From positions 12,841,501-12,905,500 of the forward strand of contig CP053159.1 of NCBI GenBank assembly GCA_014607495.2: a stretch of DNA of 64,000 nt, written 5' to 3'. The position numbers were made by a program, and so were the translations under genes. Below are positions 24,401-39,400 of the stretch, piece after piece. A model generated the notes under the pieces. The model ran no database searches and had not been told where the DNA came from. It saw only the letters and a list, made by a program, of their open reading frames with translations. This stretch comes from Carposina sasakii (Eukaryota; Arthropoda; Insecta; Lepidoptera; Carposinidae). Numbering within the stretch: position 1 is the first letter of the stretch; each line of letters starts with the position of its first letter.

Positions 24401-27400
24401 GATCATGTTTTTTTTTATCATCTTTGCACTAATAAAAATTATCATGCTAAGGTGTTGAAAGATATTTTTGTTTTAAAATGCTCTTTAATTGCTCTTCAGA
24501 GAATAAATTGTACTGATTTGGTTCGCAATATATGATAAAAGTTAACAATACAACTTTTACCCGACAAAATTGTGTGACAAAATCTCATATAAACCACAAA
24601 ATTACGAGTAACCTTAATAACCGAGGCGGAAAGGTCATTCTCATTGCGCAATTCAAAGCAGATCCAGCACGTACGTATGGCCACGTCATACCTGTGGTTT
24701 TGTCACGGTGTGACGTCCACACGGCGTCACCTGACGTCCACGGACGACCACGACGCGTCCACGGCAGTGACAGCGGCCCCGCCCCTGCATTAACTACCAT
24801 TGTGCTCACTCGCCGGGTCAATTTGGAATTTTGATTGTACCGCCCGAGTATTGCACCCGAAACCTTTGTATTTGTCGATTGGATCATGCCTATTTCGAGC
24901 TAGGCTTAATTAAATGACGTCCAAATTGGAAGCGTTTATATTGCGTACGGAATTTTGTTATTAAAAACTATAATCAGCAGCGGCATTTTGGCACATAATT
25001 TGCCTTTGAAGCTCGAGCGGCGCTATTTAATTTGTGAAAATAGTACCTATCTGGGAAATTCTTAATTAATAAATTATAATTTCGAAATAATATAACCGAA
25101 TTCAGAACGTTCACTGTTTTATTCTGGTAAAAAATTGTATCTACAAGATTTTTCGAGATTCACCATCGTTGTCTTTTTTTAACATTATGATTGGATTTCC
25201 AGAACATAACGTCTAATAACAAATAGTAAGAAACACATCAAAATTCTTAGCAATGTTTAAACATTAGCATACTAGTAACAGGCATACAGATGTAAATTTT
25301 ATCTAAAAAATAAAAGGTGAAATGAATGTTGATGAGTATGTACTACATATATGTATCATTAATCTGAGGTGCTTCCAATATAGTCATTTGTCATAAATGA
25401 AAGTATTATACAATTAATAATGTAGGTATCTATTCTTTGTGTCATTGCGCAATCGACATCAAGAACAATCTCATTATTAATTTAATCGCAGTCAATGCAA
25501 CCTTAAAAAAGGACATTATATCCAAACTACATTCCAACATAAAGCTTTCATGCAATTAAACAAATAATTCAAGTTATTAACCGACTGATTAAACTGAACG
25601 CATTGAAGATATTCCGTTTAATTTTAATCGTATTAAATCGATTACAGTTAATACCTTTACAGTTTAATGTCTTCCCGGGGCTTAATATTCGTATTAATCA
25701 TCGGAAAGACCGCAGGCTTGGGCTCACTTAATTGAAACACAAATAGGTAGTTGTGATTGGGCGATAGAGGTTTAACTAGTTTAAATAGCAGCTGAAGGGT
25801 AAACTGATAAAAGGTCGTCTAAGGCTGTTTTCATACTATGATTATTTGAATAAAGGAACTTACCCTATATACCTATACATTATAAAATTATTAATAAAGA
25901 AATGGAAAAAATTCCTCACCCGAGTGGGAATCGAACCCACGACCTCTGCATACCGTGCTAGCACTCTAACCACTGAGCTATCGGGTCAATTGACTCAAAC
26001 TTCAATCACACTCAACCATATAAATATTACTATTATATAAAAGAAACAGTATCAAACTACCATATCTAGATTTGAACTTAGCCTCGAGCACACCGGATGC
26101 GTATGCGTGCACGTAAGCGTAGACGTATACGTACCTCTGAGTAATGTATGGAACTGTCACCGCTTGACGTCTACGCTTACGTGTACGCATACGCATCCAA
26201 TGTGCTCGGGCTTTAACGCTTTTACACGTACCTCTGAGTTGCAATGTATGGAACTGTATAGGCACGGGCAGACCGGATGCGTAGACGTAAGCATAGACGT
26301 CAAGCGGTGACAGTTTCATACATTAAAGGCTCGAGCACACCGGATGCGTGTGCGTGCACGTAAGCGTAGACGTATACGTACCTCTGAGTTGTAATGTATG
26401 GAATTGTATAGGCACGGGCAGACCGGATGCGTATGCGTAGACGTAAGCATAGACTTCAAGCGGTGACAGTTCTATACATTAAACTCAGAGGTACGTGTAC
26501 GTCTACGCTTACGTGCACGCATACGCATACGCATTATTCTGTCGCTATATAGTGAGTTACCAAAAAATATATAACGAATTACCAATACAGCAACCTTTTA
26601 GGAGTCAGTTTTAAAAAACTATACGATTTTACATAGAATTACCAAATTGGCACCATTATTTTTCAATTTTTCCAGAAAGGTCGGGTTTTACAAAAATCTT
26701 TTTTACTAGAAAAATTAAAAGCGCAAATCCTGACTACATAATTTTAGATTAAATTGACAGATCTTGATAAAAACCATTGTATTATTTTGATGAAAATAAT
26801 AATAAACAATTAATATACTGATATAATAATAGAGACGATTAAAATTTAATATTGAATTAATTTAATTTTGCTATCAAAATTGTAATGGTATACAGTTTTG
26901 GCGTGGTTTTCGCATTGCGGTTTATACATTTATGGATTGACACGAGTACAGATTATAAAGTGGTAAATTTAGTCTAGCCACAAATAATTATAGAATGATT
27001 TAATTAAAATATTTTCACGCAAGTACCTAAATTATTAATATTATAATATCTGAAGTATGCAATGTTGTAGCATACATATATTATTATTGTATAAAAACGG
27101 ATTATATTAAATAATCGAAATTATTTATGGAAATATTACATTAACTATGTTATTGAATTGTGTATATTTTAACTAGCAATCAGTCCTGGCTTCGCATATC
27201 CCTGGCGCAGTTTTAAAGATCTAAGCTAAGCATATAAGAACAGACAGCGCGAAGCGACTTTGTGCATGTAGTGTAGTGATGAGCTTGAGGAAGCATCTGG
27301 TGCTAAGATCGGATACTAATGGATTTCAAATTTATAATTAAAAAGATATTCGTTACTTGTTGTTAAAAAAACATCATAACACAATGATTTTGACTCGTAT

Positions 27401-30400
27401 ATATGAGTAAATAGAGCAAACCCTGTAGATCGTTATCTAGAGATAACGAAAATGATGATTACTAAATAGTTTCTCTAAACACACAACTCGTCATCTGCAA
27501 CTTAAGATAGTAAACCTCGGTCTAAACGTAGCTTACCCGTTACGAGTCGAGGCCGGCTTAATTCTCTCATATAAATGGTAGATACGTAGTGTTCGGCCGT
27601 ACAGCCAGCCGCACTAACATCTACACCAAATGCTCCGTTCTGATACAGGCTGGGTAATAACCTACACTATTTGGTGTAGCTGCCGTGCGCCTGTAACTAG
27701 GCATTGTCTTTCAAGCCGCCCACGATAAAACCTTACTCCGGCTAAGTTAATTGGTATCTTTTAAGTTTGCTCGCCATAAAAGAGGCTTAGTATCACCGGA
27801 ATATCAAGTTCGCTCGGGATTTGTAATGGATTTTAGTACGAACTTCTGTTTAGAGATTGTTCGGCTCAGTGAAAACAATTGTTTAACAGCTTGACTGTTT
27901 GTTATATTTTAGGAGTATTATGTTTAGTTGGGGCTTTGTTTTTAAGTATTTTTTATTTGTTTGGAACACAGATAAATAGATATAGAATCATTAGACATAG
28001 CAACGTTCGATATTCACCATAATTACATATTTGAAGTTACCGGGGTTCGAACCTATTAATCTGAAGTTCAGAGGGCACGGACACCCTTCCATCATAATTT
28101 CAAAGTTTAAAGTAAAACCTTCATTATTCAATATTCAAATCTAAAGCATATTTTCCATGGACTCTAAAATAACACGAACTCACTTAGTAGGCACAAAATA
28201 AAAGTGAAATGAGAGAGCGTTACAAAACGCGGAGCTCGTGTTTTAATAAAACCTTTGTGGAAGATAGTGCTAGAATCTACATATTTTATGCTGTCTGTAT
28301 ACTATACTCGTTCTCGATAATTTTGGTGAAAAAAGTTTCTTAAATTCATTATTGTATACATACATAATGAAATTTCGGTAAAACAATGGCGTAATTCACA
28401 TTTTAATTAATTTAATTTACTTTACATTTACTCGTAAGATTGAGATATCTTAAGAAAAACTGCTTGCGTTGTTTGACTGTGGAATTCATAAATGTTTCGA
28501 TTACTTTTCGAACTTCGCTGCTTGTAGATTGTTACATTATCTAATCCTTATTACAAAGAAAAAATAAGTATTCTACTTCAAGCAATTTTATTTCAATAGA
28601 ATAGACAAAACGCGTACACATAACGACTTAGAAATTGCATTACGTCCTACGTTTGTTCGCGAGCATCCTTTAAGGACCGAAGCATTCTATTTATTTTCTT
28701 TTCGACCTGCAATAACTGCTGCTGTATTATTCAAAGTCCAATTATAGAAAAAGGAGGTTCGATACTTGAAAAATGTTGCAGGAAAAGCTGGCTTGAGTGG
28801 ATGAAGTATGGTTGAATATTGCTTGAGTGCAGGTGAGGTGAATTGGCTCCTGTTCTGGCCTTTATTATTTTCTATTGGATCAAACGGTTTCGAGGGCGCT
28901 TGGACCTTCGTATTGGGCATGTCATTAGTTGGACAGGAATGTGTGACGTAAGCATGAGTCTCAGAATGACTATATTATGTAATTGTGCACATTTAAAGGT
29001 ATGTACCGTCCCAAATTATACATGGTGTTTTTTCGTTGCCACCCTTAACGAAGGATAGGTACTCTATAGATAAAAAAAAGTATGTTTATGCCAAAAAAAA
29101 TGCTGGGAAACGATGTTTTTTTTTGAAAAAAATAAATATTTATTTAAATAATTTAAATAATAATTTATTTAAAAAAAAAAAACATCGTGGCGATGGCGAT
29201 TTCGGATGGCGGTTTCCGGCGAACTTTATAGTGTCCAGTGTTTATGCTAGTTTTTTCATAGACAGATATTAATTATTTCTCGTGAAAAAATTTTGCTACA
29301 CGCGACTATGTGCATTTATGCAGAAAAACGCAGTCTATTTACAAAACTTTGGACCCTAATATCTTCCAGTAGATTCCGTAGTTTTCGGAAACGTTGACGA
29401 CCAAAAATCACTCTGTATTATAAACTCGAAAGTAAGTTGCATATACCTATAATTGGTAGCACAGTACGTTAGGCGAAAGTTTTTACCCCTGTTCAATGAA
29501 ATTTCGCAAACCGGTGAACGTGAAAGACACAGATAAAGTTGATGTAGAGAAGAAGTGCAGCGTTCGTTTTTTATATGCATTAAATTAAGATTATTTTATA
29601 TATCGGTAAGACTCAGAGGCCGGAGACAAAAGTCCAAAGATAAAGGTAAGAAATCTATACATGTAATAAAAATGTAAGCGATCGCTGTCTGTACATGGAA
29701 GATATACGAGAAAAAATATTATAGGAGACCTTTATCAACGTAATAGTACCCAAAATAATGATTTTTGAAATTTTTGTCTGTTTGTCGGTTTGTCTGTTTG
29801 TGCACGCTAATCTCAGTAACGGCTGCACCGATTTCGATGCAGTGTTCAGGAATATATTGTGACAGGTCCCACTTAACATTTAGGCTACTTTTTATCCCGG
29901 GAAAATGTTTTTATCTTATATAGAGATAAGGTAAGAAAGTCAATCCCTGGTTATAAATGGTGTAACATAACTTTATATAGATTTTTATTTAGGAACTAGT
30001 GGATGCCCGCGACTCCGTCCGCGTGGACTGCAGAAAAATCAAAATGTCGAAATTATCCGGGATAAAAAACATTTTCCCGGGATAAAAAGTAGGCTATATG
30101 TTAAGTGGGACCTGTCACAATATATTCCTGAAAACTGCATCGAAATCGGTTCAGCCGTTTCTGAGATTAGCGTACACAAACGCACAGACAAACAGACAAA
30201 AATTTCAAAAATCATTTTTTTGGGTTCTATTGCGTTGATAAAGGTCTCCTATAATATTTTTTCTCATATATCTTCCATGTACAGACAGCGATCCGTTACA
30301 TTTTTATTATATGTATAGATTTATTGTATCTAGAGATTATTATTCGAAAACGGTTTAACAGATTTGAGTACTCCATTATCTTGCAATCAAAAAAGCATAC

Positions 30401-33400
30401 AAGAAAAAAGGAGATGACCATAGATAAAGGAATATTAAAATCGGCAGACGTAAGGGTTGGACGGGCGGATAATTAGTGTACTGTCGATATTGCACCCCCA
30501 CCCTTGGCTGGATTAGAGGGGTTGTTTTTTTTTAACCAGCCTCTACGTAAGCTGGAGTAAGCCTAGCTTGGTAGAAGCATAGGTTACACACCTTTTAATA
30601 TATAATGATGTATCTTTCGGTCGGTTTTATTACAGAACCGTGTCTAAAGTTAGACAGTGTTTAAAAGTATGGATTATCTGTCAAATTTAGGCAATGGTTA
30701 CCTTAAACAATGTCTAAATTCTGTTGTAATAATACGGTAACGGTGTTATTACAAAAGAGCGCCTAAAGTTAGACTCGTTTTAAATATGACATTTGACAGC
30801 AAAATATATAGAATATCCGTCAAATTTAAGCAATGTTTCGCTTGAATGATGCTTATATTCTTTTGTAATAACACCGTATATGTCTAATGTCTGCTGATAT
30901 TAAAAGGACCTATATCTTCGTCTGAAATTTAACTGCGAAATTAAATAAACAAAATTTATATATAATAATAAAATCATGTTTTTTAAGTTTCATGGACTTA
31001 CAAAAAAATATTTAAACTATGTTTAATTACTAAGAACAAAACGTTTTTTTCTGTACACAAAAAAATTATAACAGAAAAACGTTACCCAGTGCAATATATA
31101 GTTTGTAGCACAGCTACGAAGTCCGTAGCTGTACTACGCAATTCGTAGACGGTCTACGAGCGGCTTACCTCGTTGCGGGGTCCCTTTGATTAATGATCTT
31201 GAGCTATTTCCCCCCTTATTTTTATATTCAGTCACTTTCAGGAATTAAATAGACTTACTATTACCCTTTTTATTTGTATTACCATGTTCTTTTATTAATG
31301 GAGGAACTATTATCAAAGTATAATGTAATACGTAAATAGATATTTGATAAAGAAAGTGTTATCAATGAAATTGTCTAAGAAATATTTGCTTCAATAGGTT
31401 AGACTTCAGAAATTTTGATTAGTTTAATATTTTACACCGGTTTATATTTAGCACAACCCTTGGAGAACAATTTGCGTGGGATGAAGCGATTCCTTTACAT
31501 ATACAGGGTGTTTTTTCGTTGCCACCGTTAACGAAGGGTACGTGCTCTATACATCAAATAAAGTAAGTTTATTAATTTAATTTATTAAATTGTATTACTT
31601 GATCGGGCGAAATTTATAGTGTTTATGTTAGTTTTATCATAGACGCGCGTCTATGTGCGCATGCAGAAAAACGCAGTCTATTTACTCAACTTTGGACCCT
31701 AATATCTTGGGAACCAGACACTTCCCAGGTACGCTTCCATTGGGAAAAATGATCGTGATGATGAGAAGAATCCGTAGTTTTAAAACGTAAAACACCTTGT
31801 ACTCGTATAATTCATATTTGTTATTTTGGGCTATCTCTCTCGGTGCCAAATTTAATCCTCATCTGTTTAGCCTTTCTAATATGATTATCCGATTCTTCAT
31901 GTATCTTTTTACAATATTACATATACATCAACCTATTGAAATCCACTGCTGGACGTAGGCACACTACAGGGTCCAATCTCCCGTTTTTGCCATCCAGTCG
32001 CCATCTTTAACTCATCCGTCCATCTGGCCGGATGGCGTCCAACGCTACGCTTGTCGAGGCGTGGTCTCCATTCGAGAAACCGCTTACTCCACCGTCCGTC
32101 CTTAAACAGATGTGAGCTGACCAGCCCACTGTCCCTGTTTTTTCTAGACTATGTCTGGCACTTTAGTCTTCGCCGGGATAGTATTATTACGACTTTGTCC
32201 ATTAGCAAGATCCCGAGCATTTTTACTAAATGAGATTCAAATTGGGAATCCAAAAATATATAAAAAGGCAAGAATATATAAAGTATCTTTAAAATGTCAT
32301 CACTTTAGAACTTGGGGTATAGATAAGTCGTATTTTTTCACGAAAGCCATTTCAGAAGGGATTTAACTAAAACTGTATTAGCTGAACTCACCTGACGCTC
32401 GTTACAAGTTTTCTAATTACTTTACCGTTATCTCAAATAATAATTAATTCATCCCCATTTAAGATTCTGACGTTGTAGGGGGAATTTGTTAAAATTTTAT
32501 GGTTTTTACCTACTATTTAAATGGTTTCACTACCTTTTAAGATCCTGCCTATTAATTAAAGTTTTTTTTTTAAGTCCGAAAAAAAATCAGCTTTAAATTC
32601 AAAACTCCTCAACATTTTTACCTAATTTACAAATCGACTGCAAAAATATTAACTTCTTTTCTAATCCGTGCGATCTCTTTAGTTAACTGTAAGACGGAAA
32701 TGATATAATTTATTTTCAAGAATATCAACCTTCTGCCAACAAGCAATAACTTTAATATGAAGTCGGTTAAAAACATAGGAGATACATTGGGGCAAGCACC
32801 AACCTCTCGATAGTTCGTAACGATATCGTCAACTTGTCAAATCACTTAGATTTTGCTTGCGAGTCGCTAGCGTTACGGGGCGCGTAAAAAGGTTCATGCT
32901 TACCCTGCAGATAGTTAGAAACAAATAATTCTAACAAATTAACAAAATGTCCTTTTTCCTTGAATTGTTCGTTTTACTGTTCGACTCGGACATAACAAAT
33001 TCTTTTTATAGTAACTAATAATAGGAATCGATATCTATCCGAACATGATCATTTGTGATTTGTAGTCAAATAATAAAAGTTGGTTGCGCAAATGTAAAAT
33101 ATAGGTTCCGTAGTGTAATTTAAATTTCCTATTTTTTTTTCAGTTCTCGTAGATTGACCATGTAATATGTTTGATGATAGATTGTATTAACGTAAATGAT
33201 AGTATGACATAAACATGTGATTTCAAGTAAAAATTTACGTATAGATTCTATAAAGTGGGCTATTATCTCAATTTTTCACTTAACATACTCCTTTTGTTAC
33301 AAGCTGTATAATTAACATTAACCTTGCGTACCCACCGATGATGTGTTTGCCTGTACGGACCCAAAGTAATCGATGCAACCTTATTAGCATAGTGAGATTC

Positions 33401-36400
33401 ATTATGCATTGAAATTCAAATCTCTTTTTAATTTTAGCATGATGAATGAGATGCAATGCAGATTTATCGATGTAGGTATGTTTTATCGTGGTACGTCTGG
33501 TTAGAAAGCGATTTTATGCTCTATCTCTGTTTTCTTTTAAATATAATGATTTTTTTTTATCAAAATCTGTTAAGCAGATTTTGTGTGAACATCCAAACAT
33601 GTTCACATTATCATAAGCTTTTACATTTAGGGTTTTACAAATTTGTTTATTTTTTTATTGGTCAGATATTTCATAACTTGCTGTGAAATATCGTGTACAA
33701 TGGGTGAATGTAAAAACTCAATCATTTATATTTTTAATTTTGAGCGTTTACATTTATCTGCGCTATGCTAAACGTTGCTGTGGGGTCTCCTTTATGATCG
33801 TGCAGTTCTCTCATAGCCATGTATGTATGTATAACTTTACGCTCAGTTTATTATAAGTGTAAGTGGGCTTTGTCATATGACATTGAACCCTAAAAGCCAA
33901 CTCGGCCATCACTCGTAAAGTCACCAAAGATAGAGAAATAAAAAAGAAGAAATAAGGCACACATTACTTCCGCCACACTGGCGTTCGGGATAAAAGATAT
34001 AATCTGGAATCCGTCATCTGTGAGATGATTGTGGCAGGAATAGCAAAATATTATGATTATTACATATTACGGCTTTGCGAAACGTATTGGGGAAGAAACG
34101 CGGGATTTCAGTGAGTTAGGTTAAATAAGATCTCTGCTAAATGTGAATTGTTTATGATTGTTTTATTTGTGAGAACTATTTTGGGCACTTTTGTGAACTT
34201 AAATAGCTCTATATGAAATATCAATAAACCTAATATAATGAAGGCTGGCATCTCTGTATAGCTATGGTTTTCTAGGATACTGACGCCGTCATATAGCGGT
34301 AAAATGACGTCACTAGAACGTTGCCTATTTAATCAAATTAGGCAGATTTCTAGAGAGAGTTACCGCTATCGCGTTTTTGAAAAATATTTACTAGTGAAGT
34401 TATTCAACGCTGTATTAATAGCGTTAAATAATGCCATCGCTATTTTAGAAAAACATGATTTAAAGTAAGTTTCATCTAGCTTCTCACCTTTCTCGTGAGT
34501 ATACTAGGCTACATAACTACCGCAGACCGATAATTATCACCCCGTAAAAAACCTTTCAAAAATAATCAGCGCTTCCTTTATTAGAAAACCAATTTCCACA
34601 CCCCCTTCCTCTCCTCCCCACTCTTTTACATCGGCATCTGTAAAGCCGCAAATTAGATTCGACCAATCAATACGCTCAGTTCTACAACACTTTTCCATAT
34701 AAAATTGAAATCCTCGGCCCGGGGAACCCTGGCAAATCGAGTTCCGACTTCATTAGCCGGCTCGCCTCTGGAAGGTTTAAAAAAAGTTTTCCATAAGTTC
34801 GCCATCAACAAAATTAAGGTGCGCACTTAATAACCAAAGTTGGTTGTAATGGATTTGAAAATTCCGCATTTATTATACCTACCGAGTGGAGTAATCAATT
34901 TACATTAAGTCAAACATCCCTGTACTTGTGTAATTTATGAAAGTTATAAATTTATGAGTACTTAGAGTGGTATTACATTAGGGCACCATAATGGTGCCGT
35001 TGAACAAAATATGCTTGAGGTAAACATAAATAAACATACACAATTCACTACAGTTTCACCTAGTCTCACACTAAGATCCCTAAGGTCTGGTGTCGTGGGT
35101 ACTAAGCAACAGTACTAGCAATACTATTAAACATTGTGCTGAGGGATTCAGCTTTGTTTGCTAGTGTATGGCTATCGGGATGAAGAATGAAATGAAAATG
35201 AAAAAGTTTATTTGGTTAAAAGCATATGGTTAACAATCGAAAAAGGTTGGGGCTTCCTATTAAGCAAGATTTTTGCTTGTGTCAGGAAACTCCGCTCTTC
35301 CATTACATGAGAAGGTTTAACCATATAATAGAACATAGTTAGCTCAAAACTTAAAACTACTTACTTTAATGAAGAATAACGTTGCCAATATGTAATTTAG
35401 AAAAGAGATGGTAAAATTCGTCATCCGAGTAATTGACCCGGTGGCTTAGTGGTTATAGCGGCTGGCACGGTTTGCAGTGGTCGTGGGTTCGATTCCCACT
35501 CGGGTGAAGAATTTTTTCCATTTTATTTATTAATAATTTTATAATACTAGTTTTAACTAACATTAGTAGTAACTAACATCGATATTCATCATAATTTGTC
35601 AATAATTGTACCTACCTACCGGGAACGCAGAGGCTATGGCGTCGCAACTAACCAATTGTGCTTATTCGACGGAAGTCATCACAATATAAGAGGTTCAAAA
35701 ATGGACATGAAAGGAGGAGAAATAAAAACCTAGTTTGTATGAGTCGGACTCCGTACCATTATGAACAAAGAGGGTAAAAAATTCAGTTTGTTGAATAAGC
35801 CCCCCTTTATTTTTTCTGTATTTGCTGTAGTAGAACTACCTCTTTCTGGCGCAGTCAGGGAAAAATAAGTTTGCGATCGTGATATTTTCTAGAACCACTT
35901 TTCGCCCATGTTTGGTATGCCAATGAGTTAGTACCTTAATAGCTTGCTTGTTACGATGCTTTCATAGCTGTTGTACGATATCATTAAATATTACCGAGGT
36001 ACGGCTTTAATGTATGGAGAAATCTACTGCCCGACTTTGACTTTCACGAGAAAAAAGCTTTTTGTTTTATAAAAGCACTCGTAGCAATATGTTTTATCAG
36101 AACTCTGACTGATCTCTATCTAGTCTAAAAGTCATATTTATTTAGAATCTTTTCATTATAAATCCACGCATTTAGATGCGATATTTCGATTTTTTAGGAG
36201 AAACTTAATTTTTCTGAATAAAATGAAGTTCATGTTCTTTCTTGAATAGCATTTAAAATCATGAACCTTTTAACAAGAACTACATTAATATCTGTCTCCG
36301 CTATGCTGAACGTAGCTGTAGGATCTCCCGTATGATCCTGCAGTTCTTGCTACCTCATTTCAGGAACACGGCTACCTTTAGACGTGGTTTTGTACACCGT

Positions 36401-39400
36401 CAACGTTTGAACTATGTCCGCTGGCATTATCAACTGATGATGAACTCCGACCGTATTTCGGCCAAGGCGACCAATCTCTACAGGAGATTGGCCACGTACG
36501 CAGGAGATATAATAGTGCACAAGTGAGTGCGCAAACACAGATGCACTCTCTATTCCGTTACTCTCATAGTCCGATTGGACGGAAAGCCGACACGACCGGA
36601 GAGAGTTCAGGCGCAGGACCAACGGTTTTACGCGCTTTCCGAGGCACGAGCTAAGTGACAATTTTACAACATTTAAATCTATCAACTACTTAGTTAACAA
36701 ACCTATAAAAGTAAAACGTTTTTAGTATTCCATTCCTCATCGCGTATATCTCGTTAATCAATCAACTTTTATTCGCGCTCCCGACCATAAACTCTGAATG
36801 AATACCATAATTCTTACTCCACTTACTCAAGAAGCGTTTGGGAATGCACCAAACGATGCCATTAATCCCGTTCTGCATTCGGACGAAAAAAAGCAAGTAT
36901 CAAATGGCATTAGCCGTTAAGTTTCGTACCATCTAGGACCTCTTAGTTCATTAATTTTCATCTACCGCGTGCCATAAGAATAGGTGTTTCTAGAAGCGAC
37001 AGTATTTTCATGAGGTCTTAAATGGCGCGCTTTTCCCTTTCTCAGCCTGTAGCATTCGACTCCCATGAACATTGTCTTTGGTTACTAGACAATACCTACT
37101 GGACTCTATGTATGTGCTTGTTTTATTTGCTTTTAGCTTTTAGGTACTATAATTATTTTTGCAACGAAAGTACACCATATGTTCAAACCTTTATAACTTG
37201 CCATATGAAATTGCAAAGGATGCTTGACAGTATTGTCTGTTTAGTACATTGTTAATAGATTTTCGAATTACATCGCGTCTGCCTTAGAAATGTCACTTCT
37301 AGTTAGTTACCTTACATCTTTATTATTCTTATGCGCGTTCCCATAATTTACTGTTGAGCGCTTCCATACTCCACGATAAGGCGCCTCCATACTGCGCGAT
37401 ATTAAACCCCGCGTCAAGTCGAGTGGCGACGCTAGATAACCCCGTTTGTTTATAAAACAAGGCTTTTCACGCTCAAAGAGTTACGCTTTTTTATTCAATC
37501 CGCGAATGTAATCCGCGCCTTTCAAAAGTAGGGATGCGTTAAGCGTCCTGCAGTTATTCATATTTAAATGTTTTTTTTTTTATACAACGTCAAAGGATGG
37601 TACGCTGAAAAGGTGACACCTAGCGTGAACATGCGCTTAATTACAAAGTAACGTACAAATGTCTATAGAATAAAGGGCCGTAAAGCTTCACGTTTGGGTT
37701 CTGAGCACGCGACATTGTGAAAAACGTATCGCTTTTGTTTCAATATGAAGCGGCCAAGTTTTTTTCGTGTTTGTTTTTAAAAGGGTCCAAATGTAATGGT
37801 AGAAGATGGGGGATAACGAAGTCGTCTATATTCGGTTATATGTGTATATAGTCATCAGAATAAAAGCTACACAAATGAATTAAAAAATTGTTGTCAGCAC
37901 AAATACGGTACTGTATAACCTTTTCATTTAATTCGAAATACCATACAATAAAAAAATATAACCGTAGCACACGATATATGCACACTCATAAATTAAAACA
38001 GATTAACCTAGCCTGTGCCATAGAGTACAAAAACTACTTTACAAATTGGGAGCCACCGCAGCAAGGCACGCTCTCCGAATGAAAATTAAGTCGGTAGATC
38101 CACTCTAATCCTATAAGGTGTAGAGGGTTAAAGCCGCCCCGTGTATTCTGCACACAATGATTGGCTCTAGCAAATTCGGCCAGATTTTGCCAGCAGCTCT
38201 TTATGCCGGTCTGTGTTTTTCTATGTAAATGACCGCCCGTGCTAAACGGCATTTCGGAGACTCCCCGTTTTTATGCAAACTTAACTTATTCAAGTGTTCG
38301 CTAGCATAGCGCAGGCAAGCTAAACGCGCTAAATGTTTATGCTTGTTACTCCGCCAGGGGACTGTGCTGCTGAATCTACAATTTCGTACGAATCCTCGCT
38401 AACTTGGAGCAATTTATAAGCAGATTGTGTCTGTTGAGATTTTTTCAGCGCAGCGTGTAACATTTAGAGAAACAGCTTTTATATTAGGGTAGTATAGAGC
38501 GAAAGCGTTTTGCTCTTTTGCTTCAGTGAGTTCTAATGCAATTCTCATACTTTATGCATTAAGATAGGAGCTGGAGACAAAATAATTTGATCAAATTAGG
38601 CGATATGGTACCTAAAGATGCACGTATTTACGTCCGTTGGCTGGCTGGCTGCCAGCTTTGGCTACCACTTCATCTCTCCACCTCCACTAAATCAGCTTGT
38701 TGTTCAAGATAAAGCAAACAAAATTATTATCGTATTGATCACTGATATATTTCGCGCGGGTCACCGGGTGAACGTTAAATTATCTTGCTCGAACTTTACG
38801 TTCGAACTTTGTCGTGGGTTCTATCAATATAGTCCGGGAGGTTCGCCAAAGTTTTCTTGTACTTATTATACAAGGGTATTGTTTGATTTGAATATGCGCA
38901 GGATGCTGCCGAGTTTATGTTTGAATGTTTCAAGTGTTCGGATTTTAATATAAATCGGCATGAATCTTCATACGTGCTCATACTCTTACGAGATGGCGAG
39001 TGAGTAGGTAGGTACTGTGTGTAGGTATATATGTACTTGTATCTTATTTTTAAGGAAAAACTAATAGTTTTAATAGATTTTGATGGTTTGTAAACGAATA
39101 GTGGATTATATAGATAAGGATTTATATATCCTACGGGAAAATCTTAGATTCTCGTGGTCCAAATTTGTAAATGATTAAGTGAAATTCGGAGAAACCTTAG
39201 ACAATAAGCTCTGTTACCTACAAATTGTATAAATTCTACCTATATATTGTATACATATAGTTACGCCCATTATCCACAAATAGGTAGGGCAAAAGTGTGC
39301 AGTTTACATACTCACTTTTCACTAGTTAGCCTATTAAGTTCCACGTGGATTTTACATTACATTGAATAGTTCAAACGTTACATTTCGGAAGTTAGAATTT

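Larger units (their letters stand above)
23163..25879. other. Mostly unassigned intron block
   Basis: Apart from the SINE at 23639-23740, no repeat was recognised. It contains a GC-rich CpG-dense island at 24655-24835 and, at 25560-25740, a unique stretch dense in TTAAT/ATTAA motifs and ATCGATTA words, which could be homeodomain binding sites. No coding exon is supported. Confidence 0.35.
30321..31500. other. Intron block with tandem fold-backs
   Basis: The fold-back pair at 30623-30878 is listed separately. At 31090-31150 GTAGCACAGCTACGAAGTCC and nearby GTAGCTGTACTACG form a small palindromic cluster. The rest is unassigned. Confidence 0.35.

Noticed and set aside
38618..38953. 111-codon plus-strand ORF
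   Set aside because: No domain, repeat match or supporting splice structure; likely chance in a GC-richer unique block.
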